From contig JAGOJH010000026.1 of assembly GCA_017995215.1 (NCBI GenBank), positions 1 through 35,360 on the forward strand: a stretch of DNA of 35,360 nt, given 5' to 3'. The stretch comes from Thermoclostridium sp. Its GTDB lineage: Bacteria; Bacillota; Clostridia; DSM-8532. The translations under genes were made by a program, and so were the position numbers. The notes beneath the pieces were generated by a model that saw nothing but the letters and a program-made list of their open reading frames with translations, made no database searches and was not told where the DNA came from. Numbering within the stretch: the first letter of the stretch is position 1; each line of letters opens with the position of its first letter. This document shows, piece by piece, positions 25,826 to 34,266 of this stretch.

Positions 25826-26944
25826 TTAAGGCATGGCTTCCTCGTTTGCATGTAGCATTTCATAGATTTTCTGAAGTGCTTTCAATCCCCAGTTATTCTC
25901 ATCGTGTGTTCCCGAAAACATATACTCTTGTGCCATTCGGTAACCGAACTTGATAAGAATCGTTTCAAGAATATACATTTCGCCAGCTGCAGGAACATCC
26001 ATATATTCCGATAGCCCTTTTAAGTATGCTGGAACAAGACGATTGTAGTTTTCTTCAAATCGCTCAACCTCCATACCATCCACTATCAGGCTCGCAATAT
26101 CTTCATTCAGAGAACCCCAGCCGGTTGTGTCCCAATCGATTAATCTGGTTCCTCCGTCAGTAAAGAATATGTTTTCATTCCAAAAATCACGATGGCATAA
26201 AACGATGGGGAGGTTGCTCAGTTTGCTGAATAATTCATCTTTGCGGTCATCAATATCTATGAGCATCTGCTTGAGCTTTTCGGGTAATTTACAGCCCTTT
26301 GACCGAAGGAAGCTGTATTCGAATGATTTCCCGTCCACTAGCTTAATGCTGCCGTCTTTGAGCATTTCCTTCATGAAGTCCGGCAATCGGCACTGCTCGG
26401 AAATGAGAAAATCATAAGTGAACGATTGCATATGCCATTGGTGGAACTCTCTCTCTAAGAATCCTGTATCGCCAAGGCATGAGATTTTTCGCAAAGCCTC
26501 GTGCTGTTTGTTAATTCTGCCTTGAAAACGCCCCAACTCCAATGCTGCCTGTTCAAGCATTTCGATAGTAAGGTTGCTGCCCGATACGCCATCGATATAC
26601 TCAATCCACAGTTCAATATTTTCATCCCGAAGTTCCGAATGATAGCATTCCGACCAGCGGAATGCGGCAGAAAAGGCTACTGCGAGGTTGCTTTGATACA
26701 GGTCGTATTCTCTGCGCCATGAGTCTGGGTCGCCAGGACGTTCCCACTTTTTCTGTTTCTTCCAGACAACCTTATACGGCAGTTTTTCACTGTCTGCGGT
26801 TTCGGCTATTCCCGAAATAAGCTGCACATCACCCAATGTTCCACCATGCAGCTGCTCAGTTTGATCCGTTGCACTGATGATGGTTTTACCAAACATTTTG
26901 CCTAATACATTCGTAAGTGTTTCATGTTTTACTGTATGATTCAT
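25826..26944 (-). CDS. Aminoglycoside phosphotransferase-like kinase (APH/choline kinase family)
   Basis: This 372-residue small-molecule kinase has the protein-kinase-like fold. The catalytic loop is LCHRDFWNENIFF (H251, D253, N258) and the metal-binding DFG equivalent is LIDWDTT (D270-D272). The N-lobe carries a glycine-rich stretch (LHGGTLGDV, about 32-40) and a candidate ATP-binding lysine in YKVVWKKQ. Length and layout resemble APH(3')/HSK2/CotS-type proteins; the substrate could be an antibiotic or a metabolite. GGAGGG is 8 nt before the ATG. The start overlaps the end of a truncated rsgA-like frame by 23 bp, and the transcript begins with an attenuator and a leader peptide, arguing for antibiotic- or translation-responsive control. 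Confidence 0.82.
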   Translation of the reverse strand: MNHTVKHETLTNVLGKMFGKTIISATDQTEQLHGGTLGDVQLISGIAETADSEKLPYKVVWKKQKKWERPGDPDSWRREYDLYQSNLAVAFSAAFRWSECYHSELRDENIELWIEYIDGVSGSNLTIEMLEQAALELGRFQGRINKQHEALRKISCLGDTGFLEREFHQWHMQSFTYDFLISEQCRLPDFMKEMLKDGSIKLVDGKSFEYSFLRSKGCKLPEKLKQMLIDIDDRKDELFSKLSNLPIVLCHRDFWNENIFFTDGGTRLIDWDTTGWGSLNEDIASLIVDGMEVERFEENYNRLVPAYLKGLSEYMDVPAAGEMYILETILIKFGYRMAQEYMFSGTHDENNWGLKALQKIYEMLHANEEAMP

Positions 26945-27116
26945 TTTTTAAGCCCTCCGTTTTTCTTGGTTTGAATATGAAATAGTCACCATATTCACAG
27001 AGAGGAGCATGATGCTCTTTGTGAACAGCGGAAACCCTTGTGGGTCTAGCATTACCCTTTTGAAAATCGTTTGATGAATTCATTGCTCTGGTAAATCCGT
27101 AGTTTGAGAAGTTCAC
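26922..27116 (-). pseudogene. Truncated RsgA-like N-terminus (64 codons)
   Basis: This GTG-initiated frame behind AAAAGGAGG encodes MNFSNYGFTRAM, then ARPTRVSAVHKEHH and LCEYGDYF. That resembles the N-terminus of clostridial ribosome-small-subunit-dependent GTPase A (RsgA/YjeQ), where a PARVTAVHKERYE...CEYGE segment begins the OB domain. The likeness ends after about 48 residues, and the GTPase and zinc domains (some 300 residues) are absent. The frame runs 23 bp into the phosphotransferase gene. It may be a relic brought with the leader region, or a short coupled ORF that keeps ribosomes on the message. The match is from memory. Confidence 0.6.
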
Positions 27117-27136
27117 TTTTCCTCCTTTTAATGGGC

Positions 27137-27180
27137 ATAAAAATACCGCAGCAAGCAGCCTATAAACTGCAAACTACGGT
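27137..27180 (-). terminator. Attenuator terminator in the phosphotransferase leader
   Basis: ACCGTAGTTTGCAG pairs with CTGCTTGCTGCGGT with two T-T mismatches around an 8-nt loop (27145-27180) and is followed by TATTTTTA. It lies just upstream of the ribosome site at 27121-27125. The 9-mer TTATGCCCA overlapping the T-run (27132-27140) is exactly complementary to TGGGCATAA at 27316-27324, offering an alternative pairing. Confidence 0.7.
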
Positions 27181-27334
27181 TCGTCAAAGGTAATACAGGT
27201 GTTCATAAAATAAACACGGGCATACCTGTTATGCACATAGCATTCTACAGTATTCACGAAAGGTTACTTGAAACGGCACAACAATAAAAGGCACTATACA
27301 CCTCTAAAAATACTGTTATGCCCAATATTTAGTT

Positions 27335-27367
27335 TTAGACTAAAACCACCTTATCATAATTGATCAT
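27335..27367 (-). CDS. Ten-residue leader peptide MINYDKVVLV
   Basis: A short frame ATG-...-TAA sits behind a good ribosome site (AAAGGAG, 27376-27382, 8 nt spacing), within a leader of about 300 nt before the rsgA-like start. Its stop codon lies 10 nt before the TGGGCATAA segment that can pair with the terminator region. Leader peptides of this kind regulate antibiotic-resistance genes by ribosome stalling or slowing. The peptide itself is probably not functional as a protein. Confidence 0.6.
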   Translation of the reverse strand: MINYDKVVLV

Positions 27368-27431
27368 AACAACAGCTCCTTTCGTTCTCTGCTAAGGCTG
27401 AATGAATTATCGCAGAGTAAAGATTAAGTTT

Positions 27432-27460
27432 AGCATAACAATTCCTTACGAAGAAATCAA
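27432..27460 (-). promoter_or_regulatory. Probable promoter of the leader/phosphotransferase transcript
   Basis: On the minus strand TTGATT (27455-27460), 17 bp, TATGCT (27432-27437). The first transcribed bases form a hairpin CTCTGC/GCAGAG (27387-27417) ahead of the leader-peptide ribosome site. Confidence 0.5.
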
Positions 27461-27581
27461 TCCTTCAGGCAAAAAGAAATTGAATATTTCCAAATTTGTG
27501 TAGCACGGATATACGCGCTGCATTTCTCCATTTTCTGGATAGTACGTCGCTGACAGACCCTTTGTCTTGCAGGGTTTTTCC

Positions 27582-27846
27582 AAGGCTCCGACATGGTTTT
27601 ACTTGGACGAGGTGAACATGGCCTTTCTGAAAGAGCAGATTCAGTCCAGATACCCGGTGATCATCGGATGGAATGACTGGGGCAGATATTGGCAGCCATT
27701 GGATATGATACAATGGATACAGCACATCAGGGGGACAATGTGTTGACCCGTTTGATAAAACTGTTCACAATCAGGCTGCCTGCAGCGTATTCAATGAAGA
27801 TTACTTTAACTTTTATTTTTCGTTTTATGATTTCTTTCCTTTCATC
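27582..27846 (+). pseudogene. Frameshifted C39-like cysteine peptidase remnant
   Basis: Three frames together read as the C-terminal half of a papain-like/C39-type peptidase. KAPTWFYLDEVNMAFLKEQ and YPVIIGWNDWGRYWQ come in one frame, then IGYDTMDTAHQGDNVL after a shift near 27695, then DPFDKTVHNQ and VFNEDYFNFYF after another near 27743. The motif GWNDWGxxWQ normally includes the catalytic His (GGHWQ), here changed to GRYWQ. The N-terminal half with the catalytic Cys is not visible. It is a dead gene. The rest of the 470 bp before the STAS gene shows no other feature. Confidence 0.7.
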
Positions 27847-27927
27847 TGTGGAATAAATGTAATATTACTGTAAGGCCTTGATCAATTCAGAATGCAATAA
27901 ACTGATTTTTGCTGGAGGATAATTATT

Positions 27928-28224
27928 ATGAAGGTTAGCAAAGCTGTGGATGGAACCACCTTAACCCTGGCGATTGATGGGCGGTTGGACACGACGACCG
28001 CGCCGCAGCTGGAAGGAGAACTGAAAAGCTCTCTGGGTGGTATATCCGTACTGATTTTGGATCTCACAGCGCTTGAATATATCTCATCTGCCGGACTTCG
28101 CGTATTGCTCTCCGCACAAAAGGTGATGAACAAGCAGGGACGCATGATTGTTCGAGGCGTAAATGATATTGTTATGGAAGTATTGAGCGTCACCGGCTTT
28201 GTAGATATTCTGACCATTGAGTAA
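27928..28224 (+). CDS. STAS-domain anti-sigma factor antagonist
   Basis: This 98-residue single-domain STAS protein is of the SpoIIAA/RsbV type. It has the expected alternating beta/alpha pattern (LTLAIDGRLDTTTAPQLE, LILDLTALEYISSAGL) and a serine pair S53-S54 in ISSAGLRVL. By alignment with SpoIIAA DSSGLG, S54 is the likely phosphorylated residue. In the known mechanism, the unphosphorylated form binds an anti-sigma kinase and releases its partner; the kinase inactivates it by phosphorylation and a PP2C phosphatase restores it. Both activities are encoded by the next gene, 9 bp away. GGAGG lies 10 nt before the ATG. It is probably the first gene of the operon. Confidence 0.92.
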   Translation: MKVSKAVDGTTLTLAIDGRLDTTTAPQLEGELKSSLGGISVLILDLTALEYISSAGLRVLLSAQKVMNKQGRMIVRGVNDIVMEVLSVTGFVDILTIE

Positions 28225-28233
28225 GGGATGAAT

Positions 28234-31044
28234 ATGACATACATAAAGCTCGCCCTTGTTGCCGTTGGCCCGGTTTTCGCCTCGGTCATTCTCTACTCCT
28301 TGAACAAGAGGACTGCTCTGGGCAGGCTTGGCAAGTGGCCAAAACAAATCATATATGGTTTGGTGTTTGGTGTTCTGGCAATATTAGGCACCGAGTTTGG
28401 TGTGCCAATCACTGGAGCCGTGATCAACGCCCGTGACGCGGCTCCGCTTTGCGCAGGGCTTATTTTTGGCGCGCCGGCCGGAATCATCGCCGGCGTGATC
28501 GGCGCTGTTGAGCGGTGGTTTGCCGTACTTTGGGGCGCGGGTGCCACCACTCGGCTTGCCTGCTCTTTGGCGACGATTATCGCCGGACTCATTGGTGCGG
28601 CTTTGCGAAAATGGATGTTTGACAACAAAAAGCCTGCCTGGTTTTACGGCTTTGCTATAGGCCTTGTGATGGAAGTTCTTCACATGCTGATGATCTTTTT
28701 CACAAACATGAACAATGTGCAAATGGCGTTTACCTTCGTAAATATCTGCTCTGTGCCAATGATCCTGACAAATTCGTTTTCCGTCATGTTTGCCTTACTT
28801 GCGGTATCCTTACTTGGAAAGGAAAAACTGCATTTGGATAAAGAGCATAAAAAACTATCGCAGTCTTTTTCAAGATGGCTGTTTCTCGTTGTTCTTGTAG
28901 CCTTCTTAATCACAAGCGTTCTTACCTATATTTTGCAAACAAGCTTTTCTAACAGGAACAGTGAGGCTCTGCTGAGACTTAACATAGCGGATGTAAAAGC
29001 AGATATTGAAGATGCGTCCAACGCGAATCTGCTCCGGCTGACGCGCGGCGTAGCCAAAGATATAGATGAAGCCGCAGCAATTAGTGATGAGCTGCTCACC
29101 AAGATCAGCGGTCAGCCTGGGAACGACTTTTCTGAAATCAATGTGATCGATACGAGTGGTGTGATTGCCCACTCTACGAATCCTGTGTTTATCGGTTTTG
29201 ATATGTCCAGCGGCGAACAGGCAGCGGAGTTTCTCGTCCTGCTGAACGGAACAGACGAGCTGGTACAAAGCTATCAGCCTATTACAAAGGATGGAACCTA
29301 TATGAAGTATGCCGGCGTGACGCTCGCTAACGGTGGCTTTGTACAGGTCGGATATAATGCAGAGCGTTTTCGGCAGGATATTGACGGGCAAGTGACCGGA
29401 GCGACAAGAAACCGGCATGTGGGAGAAAATGGCTTCATCATCATCGCGGGAGACAACTGGAATATCGTCAGTGATCCGAACGATAACGAGGGGCAGAATC
29501 TTGACAAAACAGGCATTTGGATAGACCTGCAAACCATGCCCGAAAATGCACGCTTCGAGTGTTCGGTATATGGCGAGGCTTGTTATTGTATGTATGCCTT
29601 GACCGAGGGCTATTATATTATTGCCGTCGCACCTGTTAGCGAAGTGTTGTTTTCAAGAAATCTATCCGTTTATTTAACCATATTCATGGAAATTCTTATA
29701 TTTGCCGCGTTGTTTGCCATCGTTTATTTCCTCATCAAAAAGCTTGTAGTCACAAACATCCATAAAATCAACCATACGCTCAGTGAAATCACCGGCGGAA
29801 ACTTGAATATATCGGTAGATGTCCGTACCAACGAGGAATTTGCTTCTCTTTCCGATGACATCAACTCAACTGTCGTAACGCTGAAAGGGTATATCGCCGA
29901 AGCGGCGGCAAGAATAGACAAGGAGCTGGAGGTTGCGAAGCTCATTCAGTCGGGGGCGCTGCCAAGCGTTTTCCCTCCTTATCCTGACCGCACTGATTTT
30001 GACATATTCGCCACGATGGATACGGCAAAAGAAGTCGGCGGAGATTTCTATGATTTCTATCTGCTTGACGCAAACAGACTGGCCTTTCTTGTTGCTGACG
30101 TTTCAGGAAAAGGCATTACGGCAGCAATGTTCATGATGAAAGCGAAAACATTGATTAAAAGCTATGCTGACAATCACAGCGATGTCGCAGAGATTCTGAC
30201 AATGGCGAACGAGGCGCTGTGTGAGGGAAATGATGCAGAAATGTTCGTCACCTGCTGGATGGGTATTCTCAACTTTTGCACGAACACCATCACCTTCGCC
30301 AACGCCGGGCACAATGCGCCGCTTTTGCGCCGCCGGAATGGCACTTTTGATTACTTCAGATCGCGACCGGGGTTTGTTCTTGGTGGGATGGAAGGAATCC
30401 ATTATCGATGTGGCGAGCTGGCGTTTAACCCCGGAGATGAAATTTATCTATACACCGATGGCGTGACGGAGGCGACCGATGCTCACAATGAGCTTTATGG
30501 CGACGATAGGCTGCACCATATTCTAAACACCCTGGGAGCTGTGTCGGCAGATGAAATCTGTCATACGGTGAAAGCCGACGTTGACCGCTTCGTGGGCGAA
30601 GCTCCGCAGTTTGATGATATCACAATGCTTCACCTGAAGCTGACGCCGAAAAACAGAATCACACTGGCGCCATCCGCGGAAAGCATGGCTGAAGCGACGG
30701 CGTTCGTGGAAGAAACCTTAGTGTCAGCCGATGTACCTATGAGAACCATTGCGAAAATGAATATTGCCGTTGACGAGATTTATTCCAATATCATCCGCTA
30801 CAGCGGAGCTGAAAAAGCAGCAATTGAGTGTGCTGTTTCGGAGGGGAGAATTGTTTTAGTTTTCACGGATAATGGCCGTCCTTATGACCCAACCGAGAAA
30901 CCTGACCCGAATACCTCTCTTTCTGCCGAAGAACGGGATGTCGGAGGTTTAGGTATTTTCATGGTAAAAAAGACAATGGACAGCGTTACGTATGAGTACC
31001 GCGACGGGCTTAACATACTGACACTTACAAAGCGATACGACTAA
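28234..31044 (+). CDS. Membrane sensor with SpoIIE phosphatase and HATPase (anti-sigma kinase) domains
   Basis: This 936-residue protein starts with a LytS-type 5TM receptor region (about 8-195, VINARDAAPLCAGLIFGAP). A further membrane helix (about 215-236), an extracellular Cache-like sensor (about 240-470), another helix (about 480-500) and HAMP/linker coiled coil (about 505-570) follow. A PP2C/SpoIIE phosphatase (about 585-805) has metal-binding GGDFYDF, ADVSGKG, YTDGVTEA and FDDITM. The C-terminal GHKL/RsbW-like kinase domain (about 808-936) has DEIYSNIIRY, DNGRPYDP and GGLGIFMV. Phosphatase and kinase for the same STAS protein thus lie on one chain. The ATG at 28234 has AAGGG 6 nt upstream; the ATG at 28228 abuts it. 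The 204-bp gap after it shows no terminator. Confidence 0.9.
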   Translation: MTYIKLALVAVGPVFASVILYSLNKRTALGRLGKWPKQIIYGLVFGVLAILGTEFGVPITGAVINARDAAPLCAGLIFGAPAGIIAGVIGAVERWFAVLWGAGATTRLACSLATIIAGLIGAALRKWMFDNKKPAWFYGFAIGLVMEVLHMLMIFFTNMNNVQMAFTFVNICSVPMILTNSFSVMFALLAVSLLGKEKLHLDKEHKKLSQSFSRWLFLVVLVAFLITSVLTYILQTSFSNRNSEALLRLNIADVKADIEDASNANLLRLTRGVAKDIDEAAAISDELLTKISGQPGNDFSEINVIDTSGVIAHSTNPVFIGFDMSSGEQAAEFLVLLNGTDELVQSYQPITKDGTYMKYAGVTLANGGFVQVGYNAERFRQDIDGQVTGATRNRHVGENGFIIIAGDNWNIVSDPNDNEGQNLDKTGIWIDLQTMPENARFECSVYGEACYCMYALTEGYYIIAVAPVSEVLFSRNLSVYLTIFMEILIFAALFAIVYFLIKKLVVTNIHKINHTLSEITGGNLNISVDVRTNEEFASLSDDINSTVVTLKGYIAEAAARIDKELEVAKLIQSGALPSVFPPYPDRTDFDIFATMDTAKEVGGDFYDFYLLDANRLAFLVADVSGKGITAAMFMMKAKTLIKSYADNHSDVAEILTMANEALCEGNDAEMFVTCWMGILNFCTNTITFANAGHNAPLLRRRNGTFDYFRSRPGFVLGGMEGIHYRCGELAFNPGDEIYLYTDGVTEATDAHNELYGDDRLHHILNTLGAVSADEICHTVKADVDRFVGEAPQFDDITMLHLKLTPKNRITLAPSAESMAEATAFVEETLVSADVPMRTIAKMNIAVDEIYSNIIRYSGAEKAAIECAVSEGRIVLVFTDNGRPYDPTEKPDPNTSLSAEERDVGGLGIFMVKKTMDSVTYEYRDGLNILTLTKRYD

Positions 31045-31248
31045 TCTCAATTCACGTACCAAAAAATAAAGAAGAATCTTGCATATAAGCTATTTTATGT
31101 ATTGAAATCCGAAGAATAGTGCCAACCTCAGTGTGGCGAATAGAAAGCAGATGATGCAATTTCCATCAGCGATATTTTCTTTGAATGAGCGCTTGTGTGA
31201 GTTGAAAACGTGCAGTAAACACAGATCCAATACGGAGAAAGGTGAGCT

Positions 31249-34200
31249 ATGATGAGAAAAAGATATTCGCGTGCAGCCGTGCTGTTATTGGCACTGCTGA
31301 CCATTGTCAGTTTACTGGCGGGATGCAGCAGCAATACAAAGCCAACCGTTACAGAGGCCTCGCAAATGAACAATACGGCCTTTACCATTGGCGTACCCAC
31401 CGGAGCCACGGCAGTAAATGCGGTGCAAAGTGCCCTGCCCAAGGCAAAGATGAAGCATTATACCAGCCTGCCGGACGCCTATCTGGCCGTCCAGCAGGGT
31501 AAGGTGGACGCCTTTGCCTATGACCGGTATCTGTTGGGCTTCGCCATTGCAAATGGGCTTGACGGTGTCAGGATACTTCCCGATAACATCGGCAAGAGCG
31601 ACGATGTAGCGATTGGAATCTCCAGAAAGGCGGGCATCCCCAATTTAGAGCAAAAAATCAACGATATACTGGCTGCGCTGGCCGCCGACGGCACGTTGGA
31701 CGATATGTTTACGCGTTGGGTCGTAAACGCAGACGACACCATGCCGGACATTCCCAAACCAGTTCAGCCTGCGATAACACTGAAGGTTGGTACATCCGGG
31801 TTGGTTCAGCCATTTAGCTATTATCAGGGCAATAGCCTGACAGGCTATGATTTGGAGCTGTCGGCGCGGATTGCACTAGCGCTGAACGCTGAGCTTGATA
31901 TAAGGGTTTACGACTACGACGGTTTTCCGTCTGCGGCGGAGGCCGGAACCATCGACTGTATTCTGGCAAACCTGAATGCCACAACCGAGCGCAGGGAGAC
32001 AATGGATTTTTCTACGCCTCTCTTTCAGTCCCAAACCGCTCTTTTGGTAAAAGATGCTACTGGTGCCTCCTCCGGCGGTCATCTCACAGACAATGCCCGA
32101 GTTGCGGTGGAAACAAGTCGCTTAGGCGTAATGGACGGATCTACCAACACCGTTTATGCCGCGGAGCACTACCCGGATGCGGATATTCAAAGTTTTAAAA
32201 ACTATGTGGACAGCACTGCTGCATTGGATTCCGGTAAGCTGGACTACGCCATGATGGACTACACCAGCGCACTGCGCTTTATCCGCAGCAACAAAAATCT
32301 TGAAATTGTTTCAGATGCCCTGACAGATGAAAGAGTGTGTCTGGGCATCAATAACAAACAGCCCGAGCTTGCCCAAAAGGTGAGTGCGATAGTCGATCGG
32401 TATCTCTCCGATGGCACCATGGATGAAATCATATCTCACTGGATTAAACCCGATGCCAGTGATTACGATGTGGTTAAGACACCCAGGCTTCCCGACGCAC
32501 CTGCGATAAAGGTCGCCATCATTGCCTCCCGGGAGCCGACCACCTTCATGATGGACAGCCAATATATGGGGATGGACATTGAACTGATCGACCGTGTGCT
32601 GTACGAGCTGGGTTATCAGGCCGAGTACATAGACATGGATTTGGCTGGGATTTTGGCCAGTGTGGAGAGCAATAAGGCTGACATGACCATGGGCATGTAC
32701 AGCACTCCCGAGCGGGCGGAAAGATTACTGTTCACTGCTCCCTATTTTGCCAATCCGCAGGTCCTGCTGGCAAAAAAGCTGACCGGTACACAGCAAACTA
32801 CGGCAACAGATGCCGATACGCAAACGCTCGAGTATACAAAGCTTTCACAGTTAGAAGGGAAAAAACTGGCTACCATGACAGGTACTGTATTTGATCAGCT
32901 TGTCGGTGCTGTCATCCCGAACACGACGTACCTTTATTTCAACGATATCGCCGATATGCTTCCGGCGCTGCGAAGCGGAAAGGTGGATGGGGTGACAGCC
33001 GACGAGCCAGTGGCAAAGTATATGGCTGCACTAAATCCCGATGTGGCAATTTTGCCGGAATATGTGATGCATGATCGCTATGGTGTAGCGCTTGCCAAGG
33101 ACAGTCCGTTGACTGCCGACTTCACTCGAGAGCTTGAAATGCTCGCTGCGGATGGTACGCGAGATAAGGTGTTCGCAAAATGGTCCGGTACGAACATCGA
33201 AGCAAAAACGCTTCCAAGCCTTGATTATCCTGCATCCAATGGTACGCTGCGCGTAGCCTGCGCTGTGGGGTCAGAGCCAATGGTATATTCCGGCAGTGAC
33301 GGAAAGCCGCTGGGCTTCGAGGTAGAAATGGTCGTTCGCGTTGCACAGTCGCTGGGAATGAAGGTGGAACTCATGCCCGTCAGCTTTGATGCAATGCTAT
33401 CCATGCTCCAGTCCGGTAAAGCTGATGTTGCGATGGGCAGTATGTCCATCACTGATGAACGCAAAAAAGTGGTGGATATGGTCGAGGACTACACTGGCGG
33501 TATCGTCATTCTGGTGCGTAAGAGCCAGGCTTCTGCGGCTGAACAGCCGGGTGGGGACTTCTGGAATGGTCTGAAGGCCAGCTTTACCCGCACCTTTATC
33601 AAGGAAAACCGCTGGATGCTGGTACTGGACGGTCTTGAGGTCACCGTTCTGATCTCCATTTGTTCAGGGATTTTAGGCTCGCTGTTTGGCTTCGTCATCT
33701 GTATGCTCCGACGCAGTAAAAAGCGCATTGCCTCTCTCCCGGCGGCAGGCTTCATCCGCCTGATACAAGGTACCCCCATTGTGGTCCTTTTGATGATCCT
33801 TTACTACATTATTTTTGGTAAGGTAGATGTTCCCGCAGTTTTGGTGGCCATCTTTGGCTTTGCTCTCAACTTTGGTGTCTATGTCTCCGAGATGATGCGC
33901 ACCGGAATTGATGCGGTGGATAAGGGACAGATTGAAGCAGCCTACGCCATTGGCTTTACAAGAACACAGACCTTTAGGAAAATCACTTTTCCCCAGGCAG
34001 CACGACACTTCCTGCCGGTGTTCAAGGGTGAGTTTATCTCCATGGTCAAGATGACCTCCGTTGTGGGCTACATTGCCATCCAGGATTTAACGAAGGTGAG
34101 CGATATCATCCGCAGCCGAACACTGGAAGCCTTCTTCCCGCTGATTGCTACGGCGGTTATCTATTTTCTGGTGGCAAACGTGCTTACACTATTGCTATCA

Positions 34201-34266
34201 CGGCTGGAAATCAGCCTTGACCCCAAGCGCCGCAAGCGAACCGTAAAAGGAGTGATGCTAAAATGA
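31249..34266 (+). CDS. Multi-receptor substrate-binding protein/permease fusion, polar amino-acid ABC transporter
   Basis: This 1005-residue protein has a lipobox LLAGC (C26). The receptor part reads as a lobe II-type half domain (about 44-160, ending [12 protein letters not shown]), a complete family 3 binding domain (about 176-400), a second complete one (about 419-647), then a lobe I-type half (about 665-757, [18 protein letters not shown]). A permease of about five membrane helices follows (about 790-985), with the EAA loop [20 protein letters not shown], contacting the ATPase. Fusions with one or two receptors before the permease are known (GlnP type); this arrangement is unusual. Polar amino acids are the expected but unproven ligands. 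AAAGGTG precedes the start, and an ATG one codon later is equally possible. It overlaps the ATPase gene by 4 bp. Confidence 0.9.
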   Translation: MMRKRYSRAAVLLLALLTIVSLLAGCSSNTKPTVTEASQMNNTAFTIGVPTGATAVNAVQSALPKAKMKHYTSLPDAYLAVQQGKVDAFAYDRYLLGFAIANGLDGVRILPDNIGKSDDVAIGISRKAGIPNLEQKINDILAALAADGTLDDMFTRWVVNADDTMPDIPKPVQPAITLKVGTSGLVQPFSYYQGNSLTGYDLELSARIALALNAELDIRVYDYDGFPSAAEAGTIDCILANLNATTERRETMDFSTPLFQSQTALLVKDATGASSGGHLTDNARVAVETSRLGVMDGSTNTVYAAEHYPDADIQSFKNYVDSTAALDSGKLDYAMMDYTSALRFIRSNKNLEIVSDALTDERVCLGINNKQPELAQKVSAIVDRYLSDGTMDEIISHWIKPDASDYDVVKTPRLPDAPAIKVAIIASREPTTFMMDSQYMGMDIELIDRVLYELGYQAEYIDMDLAGILASVESNKADMTMGMYSTPERAERLLFTAPYFANPQVLLAKKLTGTQQTTATDADTQTLEYTKLSQLEGKKLATMTGTVFDQLVGAVIPNTTYLYFNDIADMLPALRSGKVDGVTADEPVAKYMAALNPDVAILPEYVMHDRYGVALAKDSPLTADFTRELEMLAADGTRDKVFAKWSGTNIEAKTLPSLDYPASNGTLRVACAVGSEPMVYSGSDGKPLGFEVEMVVRVAQSLGMKVELMPVSFDAMLSMLQSGKADVAMGSMSITDERKKVVDMVEDYTGGIVILVRKSQASAAEQPGGDFWNGLKASFTRTFIKENRWMLVLDGLEVTVLISICSGILGSLFGFVICMLRRSKKRIASLPAAGFIRLIQGTPIVVLLMILYYIIFGKVDVPAVLVAIFGFALNFGVYVSEMMRTGIDAVDKGQIEAAYAIGFTRTQTFRKITFPQAARHFLPVFKGEFISMVKMTSVVGYIAIQDLTKVSDIIRSRTLEAFFPLIATAVIYFLVANVLTLLLSRLEISLDPKRRKRTVKGVMLK

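Noticed and set aside
27882-28289. Long antisense frames opposite the STAS and sensor genes.
   Set aside because: They lie opposite well-supported genes and have no ribosome sites or recognisable domains.
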